A stretch of DNA of 7,421 nt from JAFGSZ01 sp964492185. GTDB taxonomy: Bacteria > Bacteroidota > Bacteroidia > Bacteroidales > UBA10428. The notes below the pieces were generated by a model. That model saw only the letters and a program-made list of their open reading frames with translations, was not told where the DNA came from and ran no database searches. The position numbers and the translations under genes were made by a program. Numbering within the stretch: the first letter of the stretch is position 1; each line of letters begins with the position of its first letter. Location: positions 1 to 7,421 of the forward strand of contig CAZBJH010000146.1 of NCBI GenBank assembly GCA_964492185.1. The letters run 5' to 3'. Below are positions 1 through 5,345 of this stretch, in pieces.

Positions 1-261
1 ACAAAACGATACCTGGCCCGGGCAAGTGCAGATGTGGGATTTATGATGGTTGCCTGTAACCTGCGAAGAATAATCAATATTATAGGGATTAACCATTTCA
101 AAGAGTACCTGGAAAAGGTAATTTCTTTGCTTTACTGTAAAATGGGCATTATAGAATCAATTAAACAAATTTTAAGGCCCGGTAATTTTCAAACCAATTA
201 TTCGAAGGTCATTTATAAACTTCGCTTAAAATGGCTATATTTAAGTCAAAATTATGCCTGA
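1..261 (+). pseudogene. Transposase C-terminal end (IS1182/IS5-like DDE), 5' part outside window
   Basis: The reading frame is open from base 1 and ends at TGA 259-261, giving about 86 residues. The segment ADVGFMMVACNLRRIINIIG (residues 11-30) matches the conserved C-terminal region of IS1182/IS5-type DDE transposases, where a helix of the form 'A.NL.RI.NI.G' follows the last catalytic glutamate. The catalytic residues themselves would lie upstream of the window, so whether the gene is whole cannot be judged. A methionine or GTG start inside the window would be artificial because the homology runs to the edge. An AT-rich, basic tail ends the protein. The text after the stop resembles the end of the element. 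The family call is inference from the motif; the DDE transposase class is more certain than the exact IS family. Confidence 0.7.
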
Positions 262-288
262 AAGGAGGTTTTTAGACAAACTGCCGTA
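262..288 (+). mobile_element. Probable right end of the upstream insertion sequence
   Basis: Immediately after the transposase stop comes AAGGAGGTTTTTAGACAAAC, which resembles the terminal inverted repeat of IS1182/IS5-type elements (a G-rich start, a T run, then a GACA-like end). The left end lies outside the window, so the inverted repeat cannot be checked. The GGAGG here is not followed by a reading frame and is probably part of the repeat. Confidence 0.4.
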
Positions 289-289
289 C

Positions 290-765
290 CGAAGGTCGGG
301 GTGCATAAAGGTCAGTCTTTGGAACACAGGAGGTCTGTAAACTCCCCAACGAGAGCGAGGAATAAGGGTGATCCTCACCAGAAATCACCGGGCATTATAA
401 GTACCCGTGCCCAATTATAATAGCGATAAGAAAAGGGCAGGCGTTTAGGGGAATCTGTGGCGAGGGACAACCGGAGCCAAAGAGAAGGCGAACAGAAATC
501 ATAGCAGCTTCATAGTACCGCAAGTAGTTGGCGAAGGGCAATCAAATCAAGCCGGTGTAGGGAAGGGAGCCTGCCTGTATTTACGGAGCAACTAAAGAAA
601 ACCAATAGATTTACACTGAGAAATCGGAAAAGGTAAACGAAATTTAGATGCATAACACAAAAAGCTTAAATTAGTGACTGATAGCGAATCGTAAATGCAG
701 AGAAATCCGCCGCGGCGGATAATCCTGTACGTCCGGGTCTGCGGGGGGTAGGCGGAGTAATCCGC
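290..765 (+). mobile_element. Group II intron remnant with its reverse transcriptase lost
   Basis: No long reading frame exists on either strand. The purine-rich, structured-looking stretch 298-600 (including CCAACGAGAGCGAGGAATAA at 346-365) resembles domain I and the ORF-proximal region of bacterial group II introns. The stretch CTGTACGTCCGGGTCTGCGG (725-744) resembles the 3' strand of domain V plus the linker to domain VI. It is followed by a domain VI-like hairpin: GGCGGA, loop GTAA, TCCGC (751-765). A short frame at about 584-650 (GATKENQ*IYTEKSEKVNEI*) looks like the decayed start of the intron-encoded protein; the rest of that gene is gone. The 5' strand of domain V pairs poorly (AGC triad perhaps 683-685), and the 3' strand of domain VI beyond TCCGC is missing. 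The exact 5' boundary is unclear: GTGCA at 301 is the nearest match to the GTGYG start. The call rests on resemblance, not on a covariance search. Confidence 0.5.
705..720. repeat. 16-bp perfect palindrome ATCCGCCGCGGCGGAT
   Basis: The sequence equals its own reverse complement over 16 bases and is far more GC-rich than its surroundings. AATCC occurs at 704-708 and again at 721-725, so removing 17 bases restores a continuous 'gagaaatcctgtacg', which would suit a domain V terminal loop. This suggests a small palindromic insertion into the intron remnant. It could form a cruciform or an RNA hairpin. Confidence 0.7.
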
Positions 766-786
766 AATGGTATGCACAATTATGTG
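762..786. repeat. Left cassette-boundary motif (attC-like half site)
   Basis: CCGCAATGGTATGC followed by ACAATTATGTGC mirrors, in inverted order, the motif that follows the YdeI-like gene (GCACATAACA then GGCACAGTGCGGG, 1942-1980). TTATGTGC is exactly complementary to GCACATAA on the right. In integron attC sites the R'' and R' boxes are inverted in this manner around the cassette junction. The match to the formal RYYYAAC/GTTRRRY consensus is imperfect, so this is an inferred recombination boundary only. Confidence 0.35.
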
Positions 787-875
787 CAAACAAGCGACAC
801 AGTACGTAAGGGACATAAAAGCAGAATAAAACGTTTAATATAAACCGTTCAATAAGGACACAAAAAGTAAGAAAA

Positions 876-1361
876 ATGAGCAAAGCATTAGTAATAATAG
901 ACATTCAAAATGATACACCAAAGAATTACAAAGAAGTAATTGACAATATAAATAAAGCTATTGATTGAGCCGTCAATAATAAGATTCATGTTGTTTATAT
1001 AAGGCATGAAAATTTATCAGCCGGTGCAAGAAACTTCAAACCTGATACAGTCGGGTCTGAATTAGCTTCAGACTTGAAAATAGCATCAAAAAATGTTTTT
1101 ACGAAAAACAAAGGAAATGCATTAACCAGTAAGGAATTTACAGACTTTATTAGTAAAAATAATATAAGTGAGTTCTACATAGTAGGTGGAGATGCTACTA
1201 TTTGTGTTAAATCAACTTGTTTTAATTTACGTAAGGCAAATAATGAAGTTACGGTCTTATCAGATTGCATTACCAGTTGGAGTAAAAAGAAAATTCCAGA
1301 AATGATACAATATTATGAAAGTAAAGGCTGTAAAATAATTAGTTTGAAGGATTTATTGTGA
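876..1361 (+). pseudogene. Isochorismatase-family cysteine hydrolase, interrupted by an internal TGA
   Basis: The ATG at 876 opens with MSKALVIIDIQND, the classic N-terminal strand of isochorismatase-like hydrolases with the catalytic Asp at residue 9. A TGA at 966-968 (codon 31) breaks the frame, which then continues without further stops to TGA 1359-1361, 161 codons in all. After the stop the family features go on: VVYIRHEN, a Lys-rich segment 77-79 that may supply the catalytic Lys, and GGDATICVKST with the nucleophilic Cys at 110. A single G-to-A change of a Trp codon would explain the stop. A shorter frame from TTG 1074 would lack the first third and the catalytic Asp, so it is unlikely to be active. 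The substrate is unknown; family members hydrolyse isochorismate, nicotinamide or other amides. It overlaps the next gene by 4 bp, suggesting the two were co-translated. A sequencing error is an alternative to true loss. Confidence 0.8.
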
Positions 1362-1933
1362 CAACAGAAAATAAAATAATGTATTTTAAAAGTCGAGAAG
1401 ATTGGAGAAATTGGCTGACAAACAACTTTGAAACCACAGGTGAAATTTGGTTTGTATTTCCTCATAAATCGTCAGGCAAAAGGAGCATTTTATACAATGA
1501 TGCGGTTGAAGAAGCCCTTTGTTTCGATTGGATTGACAGTACGATAAAATCACTTGATAAAGAACAAAAAATTCAGCGTTTCACTCCCAGAAATCCTAAA
1601 AGCACTTACTCGCAAGCTAACAAAGAAAGACTCAAATGGTTATTGGAGAATAAAATGATACACCCTAAATTTGAGAAAAAAATACAAAATGTTTTGTCTG
1701 AACCTTTTATTTTCCCCAATGATATAATTGACAAACTGAAAGAAGATAAAATAGTTTGGAAAAACTATCAACGTTTTCCCGACACATATAAGCGCATTCG
1801 AATTGCTTACATTGAAACAGCGAGGAAACGACCGGAAGAATTTGAGAAGCGGTTAAACCACTTTATAAGAAAAACGAAAGAAAATAAAAAAATAACAGGA
1901 TTTGGCGGAATTGAAAAATATTATTCAAAATAA
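1358..1933 (+). CDS. YdeI/OmpD-associated (OmdA) family protein
   Basis: This is a 191-residue protein beginning at GTG 1358, which overlaps the upstream stop in the form GTGA; ATG 1379 (residue 8) is an alternative start closer to the usual family start. The order of motifs is that of the YdeI/OmdA family: 'YFKSREDWRNWL' near residues 9-20, 'GEIWFVFPHKSSGK' near 28-41, 'AVEEALCFDWIDS' near 49-61, 'RFTPRNPKSTYSQANKERL' near 74-92, and a basic C-terminal half with 'RIAYIETARKRPEEFEKRL'. Length is normal for the family and no residue looks disrupted. The family was linked to bacteriocin or polymyxin resistance in enterobacteria, but its biochemical role is not settled. No signal peptide or membrane segment is seen, so it is probably cytosolic. 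It shares a cassette-like segment with the broken isochorismatase gene, and no promoter of its own is visible. Confidence 0.85.
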   Translation: MTTENKIMYFKSREDWRNWLTNNFETTGEIWFVFPHKSSGKRSILYNDAVEEALCFDWIDSTIKSLDKEQKIQRFTPRNPKSTYSQANKERLKWLLENKMIHPKFEKKIQNVLSEPFIFPNDIIDKLKEDKIVWKNYQRFPDTYKRIRIAYIETARKRPEEFEKRLNHFIRKTKENKKITGFGGIEKYYSK

Positions 1934-1935
1934 AA

Positions 1936-2000
1936 TGCCAGCACATAACAATATAGGGATTAAGGCACAGTGCGGGTTTTCCAGGGATGTTTTTACTCCC
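1936..2000. repeat. Right cassette-boundary motif (attC-like half site)
   Basis: Directly after the YdeI-like stop comes GCCAGCACATAACAATATAG, then ATTAAGGCACAGTGCGGG. The same arrangement, from memory, follows many small accessory genes in Bacteroidota and resembles the R''/L'' half of an integron attC site. GCACATAA here is complementary to TTATGTGC at 779-786, and GGCACAGTGCGG is related by inversion to CCGCAATGGTATGC at 762-775. No integrase lies in the window. The recombination role is inference. Confidence 0.4.
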
Positions 2001-2133
2001 GGGGCTTTGGTGTTTAAAACCTTGTCAGTTTATGTACCTATTTTTCTTCAGTATAGCATATAGCTTTCCCATTCGGCCGGATTATTTCAGGCTGACCGTT
2101 AATGAATAGTTTATTTCAAAGAACGTTCGGTGC
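2001..2133. other. Intergenic segment without recognisable gene
   Basis: I see no coding frame, RNA gene or clear terminator here. GGGATG at 1984-1989 with TCCCGG near 1998-2003 may belong to the folding region of the boundary motif. The segment joins the cassette end to the recQ fragment. Confidence 0.4.
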
Positions 2134-2323
2134 CGGGATGATCTATCCTTGCAATCGCTGATGAAAGTTCAAGTTGACAATCTTGAAAAAATTGGGATTA
2201 CAGAAGCTGTAACTATAAATGGTTTACTTGACCCGATTGAAAGGGCCAAATCTTTTGAACGAGTAGAAGATAGTTCAGCAACAATTCTTTACATCTCACC
2301 TGAATCACTTCGTTCAAAGACAA
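2134..2323 (+). pseudogene. RecQ-family ATP-dependent DNA helicase fragment
   Basis: Bases 2149-2323 translate to LQSLMKVQVDNLEKIGITEA, then VTINGLLDPIERAKSFERVE, then DSSATILYISPESLRSKT. This covers helicase motif Ia ('SPLQSLMKDQVDNL' in homologues) and motif Ib ('LYISPESL') of RecQ-type superfamily 2 helicases. The Walker A motif that should precede and the DEAH box that should follow are both absent. Upstream the frame reads only DDLS before homology fades, and a few residues of the usual 'ISP' appear lost, so there may be a small internal deletion near 2146-2149. The 3' side is cut exactly at the left inverted repeat of the IS66 element. Homology does not resume after the element, so this is a dead remnant, not a simple insertion. 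Confidence 0.75.
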
Positions 2324-2349
2324 GTAAGCATACGGCCACATACATATTA
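2324..2349 (+). repeat. IS66 left terminal inverted repeat
   Basis: GTAAGCATACGGCCACATAC followed by ATATTA. It is the partner of the right repeat at 2884-2909, with a mismatch at the outermost base and a few in the inner part. Confidence 0.8.
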
Positions 2350-2391
2350 CCATAAAATTTGATTCCCATTATCTTGCGTGACAAAATCATC

Positions 2392-2655
2392 ATGCTCAAT
2401 GAATCAAAATTCCTGGAACTTTATAGAAGACAACGGGAGTCAGGATTAACCATCAAGGATTTCTGTTCAAATGAGGCAATCAACGAGTCCACCTTTTACT
2501 ATTGGCGAAAGAAATTACAAAACAAGAAGAAATTAAAAGATTTTATCCCGGTGGTGGTTAAATCTCCCCAACCGGACTTTTCAAAAAATAACAGCAACGG
2601 CCAACCCCCTTCTCATAATCCGCCATACCCGGCTCCTGGCTGTGAATCCACGTGA
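2392..2655 (+). CDS. IS66 accessory protein (TnpA-type small ORF)
   Basis: The ATG at 2392 starts MLNESKFLELYRRQRESGLT, the usual N-terminus of the small first protein of Bacteroidota IS66 elements; the frame upstream to TTG 2359 shows no homology. A helix-turn-helix lies at about residues 18-46, with 'TIKDFCSNEAINESTFYYWRKKL' typical of the family. The protein continues with FIPVVVKSPQP, also family-like, then runs into unrelated, proline-rich residues (about 64-87). This suggests that its natural C-terminus was lost in the internal deletion and replaced by out-of-frame transposase sequence. It probably helped transposition in the intact element; without the other two genes it is unlikely to move the element on its own. 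The C-terminal junction lies between about 2575 and 2640. Confidence 0.75.
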   Translation: MLNESKFLELYRRQRESGLTIKDFCSNEAINESTFYYWRKKLQNKKKLKDFIPVVVKSPQPDFSKNNSNGQPPSHNPPYPAPGCEST

Positions 2656-2740
2656 ATGGCTTACCGATGTATTATCAAAGATCCCGGCTTACGATAAAGA
2701 CTACAGCATGGATCTGGCTGATCTGGTACCTCATAATTGA
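2612..2740 (+). pseudogene. C-terminal remnant of IS66 large transposase (TnpC)
   Basis: In frame with base 2642 the translation VNPREWLTDVLSKIPAYDKD followed by YSMDLADLVPHN is the standard C-terminal segment of IS66 transposases ('VNP.EWL.DVL.RI', then 'L.DLLPHNWK'). A TGA at 2738-2740 falls where the family has Trp in 'PHNWK', and the frame would otherwise continue to TAA 2780-2782. The DDE catalytic core is entirely absent. The frame differs from that of the upstream small gene, which overlaps it. Confidence 0.75.
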
Positions 2741-2883
2741 AAAACTTCAAAGAAAAATCAGGAAATTACAATTGAGTCGTAAGAATATCTGGAGTTTTTT
2801 GGAATAAGTTGAAGAAACCCCGGGAATTTTTAAAACCACCGAATATTTTTAAAATTGATTAGAATTTTTTGACTCGGCAAAAA

Positions 2884-2909
2884 TTATATGTACCTGGCCG
2901 TATGCTTAT
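2884..2909 (-). repeat. IS66 right terminal inverted repeat
   Basis: Read on the minus strand it begins ATAAGCATACGGCCAGGTAC then ATATAA. It differs from the left repeat at the outermost base (A for G) and near positions 16-17. It marks the end of the element. Confidence 0.8.
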
Positions 2910-3007
2910 TTTAGATATTAAATGCTGGTGGTACTGCTCAATCCGGCAAGCTAATTATCAAATAATCAAATCCCTGTCCGGCCGGGCTCGATAAATCCGC
3001 CCCGATT

Positions 3008-3856
3008 CTATTTGGCAATTATACCCAAACTTCTGAGGATATCTTTTGTCAATTCGATCCTTTTATTGCTCTGCAGGTGGATAAAATCATCAACAAATAT
3101 ATTCATAGCAAAGGCATAGGAGCTGGTTGCATTTTCTACAAAACCCACATACCATCCGATGATTTTATCATTCCAGCATCTTCCCCCGCCGGTCTTTCCG
3201 TAAAGACGGTAGCTACCAGTGGTTTCTGAGGGAAGGATATCCAGAACGAGTTGTTGTGACTGTTCTGAAAAAGAGGAAAACTCCTTGTTGTAAAGTTTTT
3301 TCAGGAATTCCACCTGTTCGTCAGCTGATACCTGCAGCGAACCGCAAAGCCAGAAGTGATCAAGGCCTGATGATATATCATTATTACCGTAATCTATCTT
3401 ATTCAGGTAATACTTCATGTGTTCCCCGCCGATCCTCCTTGCCAGTTCCTGGTAATACCATACCACGGAATACCGGATAGCAGTGGTCATGGTATGATCC
3501 TGCATCCAGTATTTAAAGGGTTCGGCTTCATTCATCCAGGGCTCAGGCTTAAAGCGGGAGGTATCATATGAAATCAGATAGTTTTCTTTTTCTGCGACAC
3601 CCGATTCAACAGCGATCAGTGAATTTACAATTTTAAATGTGGAACAAGGTGAATATCGTTTTTTGCGAATGGAATCATTGTATGCCTGATAATGGTTCCC
3701 TTCATTAAGATCCAGTAAAACAAACGAGCCGGTGTAAGGTGCAAAATATTCCTCCAGATCGAGTTCTTTGACATAGATCGCCATAAGCTGGTCCTGAGCA
3801 GGCAGTGGGTATATCATAATTGACAGGAAGAAAAAAAAAATCAGTCGGTGTTTCAT
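3008..3856 (-). CDS. Class D (OXA-type) serine beta-lactamase
   Basis: The protein has 282 residues from ATG 3856. A longer frame to 3925 adds 23 residues before the obvious signal peptide (MKHR, a Phe-rich hydrophobic run 5-18, cleavage near Ala20), so the internal Met is chosen. The mature enzyme would be periplasmic and hydrolyse beta-lactams through an acyl-serine intermediate. All class D motifs are present: S72-T-F-K75 (nucleophile and the Lys that is carboxylated), S130-V-V132, Y156-G-N158, the Trp in 'FWL' at 169, and K221-T-G223 followed by Gly, then 'GWYVGF' at 234-239. Length is normal. Spectrum cannot be read from the sequence. The gene stands alone between the IS66 remnant and broken genes, which suggests local rearrangement but does not prove acquisition. 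No clear promoter or terminator is visible. Cys71, next to the nucleophile, and Cys227 are noted. Confidence 0.93.
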   Translation of the reverse strand: MKHRLIFFFFLSIMIYPLPAQDQLMAIYVKELDLEEYFAPYTGSFVLLDLNEGNHYQAYNDSIRKKRYSPCSTFKIVNSLIAVESGVAEKENYLISYDTSRFKPEPWMNEAEPFKYWMQDHTMTTAIRYSVVWYYQELARRIGGEHMKYYLNKIDYGNNDISSGLDHFWLCGSLQVSADEQVEFLKKLYNKEFSSFSEQSQQLVLDILPSETTGSYRLYGKTGGGRCWNDKIIGWYVGFVENATSSYAFAMNIFVDDFIHLQSNKRIELTKDILRSLGIIAK

Positions 3857-4042
3857 AATTCGGGATATAGGTTTTGTAACTTTGATTATTGAAGACAAGT
3901 TAATAAATATAACATAATTAATCATAATAATAATGATTCCGGTATTTTTAATTATTTGCTGTAAGGTTGCAGGAAATATATGTTATTTGGCATATAATTA
4001 GCGTTTTAATTCGGTCCTACCCGGATTTGATCCGTTTAATTT

Positions 4043-4159
4043 TTATTTGAATCGATACTTAGTCAGTCTTTTATCCCCGGATTTAATTAATACTCCATTA
4101 TCAACAGAATTTCTCAAATCTCTACTTGCTGTAGCTGAAGATATATTTGTATTGTATCG
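4043..4159 (-). pseudogene. Fic-family-like C-terminal winged-helix remnant
   Basis: On the minus strand, ending at TAA 4043-4045, 38 residues read RYNTNISSATASRDLRNSVD then NGVLIKSGDKRLTKYRFK. This resembles the C-terminal winged helix of Fic-domain proteins, where 'S.ATA.RDL..LV..GIL...G....T.Y.' is common. The frame is closed upstream by TAA at 4160-4162 and no Fic motif (HPFxxGNGR) is seen. A DeoR- or GntR-type wing with the same fold is an alternative. It is too short to be functional. Confidence 0.5.
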
Positions 4160-4172
4160 TTAATCCTGATAG

Positions 4173-4460
4173 TATCATTTTTATGCCATCTCCCGGAAAG
4201 AAGATGCCGAGAACATTTCCAACTTAATTCAAGCCATTAAAAAACAAAATCTGGTAATTCTCAAAGAGTACAAATCCGGACATGGGAAAAGCATTAGAGA
4301 CAGACTGGTTGAGCCAATTGATTTCACGGTTAATTACCTTGGTGTTTGGTGTTACGATGTAGAAGACCAAAGCAATAAAATTTTTAAAACAGCACGGATT
4401 AAATAAGTTGTTCTAACCGAAGAGCCCTGGCAATACAAACCCAAACCAAAACCAATATAC
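4173..4460 (+). pseudogene. WYL-domain regulator fragment
   Basis: In frame with 4182 the sequence reads YAISRKEDAENISNLIQAIK, then KQNLVILKEYKSGHGKSIRD, RLVEPIDFTVNYLGVWCYDV and EDQSNKIFKTARIK. After a stop at TAA 4404-4406 it goes on as VVLTEEPWQYKPKPKPIYM. This matches WYL-domain proteins: a helix 'I..A...QN.V.L..Y.SG', then 'VEP..FT.NY...WC.', then '.FK..RI..V..'. WYL proteins bind nucleic acids or nucleotides and often regulate DNA-damage or phage-defence genes. The N-terminal part is missing, the frame has one in-frame stop, and the 3' end runs into the AbiEi sequence near 4455. It is a remnant. Confidence 0.65.
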
Positions 4461-4993
4461 ATGTTGGCGGATTAACGGCTTTATACCTGCAAGGGTTTAG
4501 TCATTATATAAAGATGAGCAAGGAAACTATCTACCTGTTTTCTCCCCGAAAGGAAAAACTACCGAAATGGTTTACCGATTGCAATTGGAATGCTGAAATT
4601 GTTCATAAACAAACTACTTTTTTACCCGGAGAATTGGGGATAAAAAACATAAAAATAAAACAATATCCGGTGTTAACATCTTCACCGGAACGGGCAATCA
4701 TGGAGTGTTTGTTCTTAGCCCCGCAATTAATGGATTTAACCGAATGTTACCATTTGTTTGAAGGGTTGGTCAATTTAAAACCAAAGCTTGTAACCGAATT
4801 ATTATAGAATTGCAATTCAGTTAAAGTAAAGCGATTATTTCTTTACATGACTGACAAGGCAAATCACCAATGGTTTCAATTCCTCAATTTTGAGAAAGTG
4901 GATATTGGCTCAGGAAACCGTATATTGGTAGAAAAGGGTGTCTATCAGGCAAAATATTTAATATCAGTACCCAAAGAGTTAGCGGAATTATAA
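4448..4993 (+). pseudogene. AbiEi-family antitoxin (type IV toxin-antitoxin), N-terminally truncated and with a nonsense codon
   Basis: In frame with 4514, homology starts before the ATG there: NIHVGGLTALYLQGFSHYIK (4454-4513) precedes MSKETIYLFSPRKEKLPKWF. Then come 'TSSPERAIMECLFLAP' and 'CYHLFEGLVNLKPKLVTELL', interrupted by TAG 4805-4807, and the frame continues NCNSVKVKRLFLYMTDKANH, ending in 'KYLISVPKELAEL' at TAA 4991-4993. This is the C-terminal domain of AbiEi antitoxins, which repress their operon and counter the AbiEii nucleotidyltransferase toxin. The N-terminal winged helix is missing, its place being taken by WYL-like sequence. Calling 4514-4807 a complete 97-residue gene would be wrong: both ends are artefacts of decay. 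Confidence 0.8.
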
Positions 4994-5187
4994 TTTTACA
5001 AGCATACAAGGCGCAAGTTGATTTATTGTTGCAGGTTTTACCGCACATTGCAAAAAGGAAAATATTTGCCTTAAAAGGCGGTACGGCAATAAACCTGTTT
5101 GTAAGAGATATGCCCCGTTTGTCGGTTGATATTGATTTAACCTATCTGCCTTTAGATTCCAAAAGTCGCAATGTTTTTATTATTTGA
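4990..5187 (+). pseudogene. AbiEii/AbiGii-family nucleotidyltransferase toxin, truncated
   Basis: Overlapping the antitoxin stop, the frame from 4990 reads IILQAYKAQVDLLLQVLPHI, then AKRKIFALKGGTAINLFVRD, then MPRLSVDIDLTYLPLDSKSR and stops at TGA 5185-5187. 'LKGGTAINLF' and 'RLSVDIDLTYL' are the nucleotidyltransferase motifs of AbiEii toxins (the GG motif and the metal-binding DxD of 'DIDL'). The full family is several times longer (near 280-300 residues), so only the first fifth to quarter remains. The expected start codon at 4990 reads ATA; a G-to-A change of ATG would fit. With the fold cut after the DxD motif, toxin activity is very unlikely. Confidence 0.8.
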
Positions 5188-5308
5188 GAGAATTTCAATA
5201 CAAATACTTATTTGAAAATAAACAATTGATTTTCAAGTATTTTCAAATGTTTAACAGAGATTGATCAAAAAAAAGTCAATTTTATTAGGTTTATAGAATA
5301 AACTACTT
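5188..5308. other. AT-rich intergenic segment
   Basis: No gene is seen. AAATACTTATTTGAAAAT (5199-5216) and ATTTTCAAGTATTT (5230-5243) form an imperfect inverted repeat of unknown meaning; it is too AT-rich to be a convincing terminator. Confidence 0.3.
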
Positions 5309-5316
5309 TATATTTA
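5309..5316 (+). promoter_or_regulatory. Candidate Bacteroidota -7 box for the membrane protein/regulator operon
   Basis: TATATTTA lies 29 bp before the ATG at 5346 and is one base off the TAnnTTTG consensus; it is followed by CATC. The expected TTTG-like -33 element is weak (TTATT near 5282). The position suits a short leader. Confidence 0.35.
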
Positions 5317-5345
5317 CATCATGTTTAACAAAAAAACTGTAATAA

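Larger units (their letters stand above)
2324..2909 (+). mobile_element. IS66-family element, internally deleted derivative (586 bp)
   Basis: The element begins with GTAAGCATACGGCCA (2324-2338) and ends with TGGCCGTATGCTTAT (2895-2909), which are inverted repeats matching at 14 of 15 positions. A second matching block, TACATAT on the left and ATATGTAC on the right, extends the repeats to about 25 bp. A GTAAG start is typical of IS66. Inside are an intact small first gene and, directly after it, the last part of the large transposase. The middle gene tnpB and most of tnpC, about 2 kb of the usual element, are missing. The flanking 8-bp segments, AAAGACAA and TTTAGATA, do not match, so no target duplication survives and one flank was probably rearranged after insertion. 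Confidence 0.8.

Noticed and set aside
260..268. Perfect ribosome-binding-like sequence AAAGGAGG
   Set aside because: No reading frame follows within a usable distance; it probably belongs to the end of the insertion sequence.
592..904. Two overlapping minus-strand open frames of 74 and 77 residues
   Set aside because: They run antisense to the intron-like remnant and the isochorismatase start, and their Cys- and Tyr-rich translations resemble no protein family.
966..968. Selenocysteine or a Trp-reading TGA code
   Set aside because: TGA ends other frames in the window as a normal stop, and no selenocysteine insertion element or conserved Cys position is apparent; ordinary nonsense mutation is simpler.
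3256..3480. Plus-strand frame of 74 residues
   Set aside because: It is a shadow of the beta-lactamase gene on the opposite strand, which has every catalytic motif.
3857..3925. 23-residue N-terminal extension of the beta-lactamase
   Set aside because: The signal peptide begins cleanly at the internal Met (ATG 3856), and the upstream residues would displace it.
4473..4502. Continuation of the WYL protein as RINGFIPARV after a frameshift
   Set aside because: The same bases read in the AbiEi frame give HVGGLTALYLQGFSHYIK, a far stronger family match, so the WYL homology ends before 4460.
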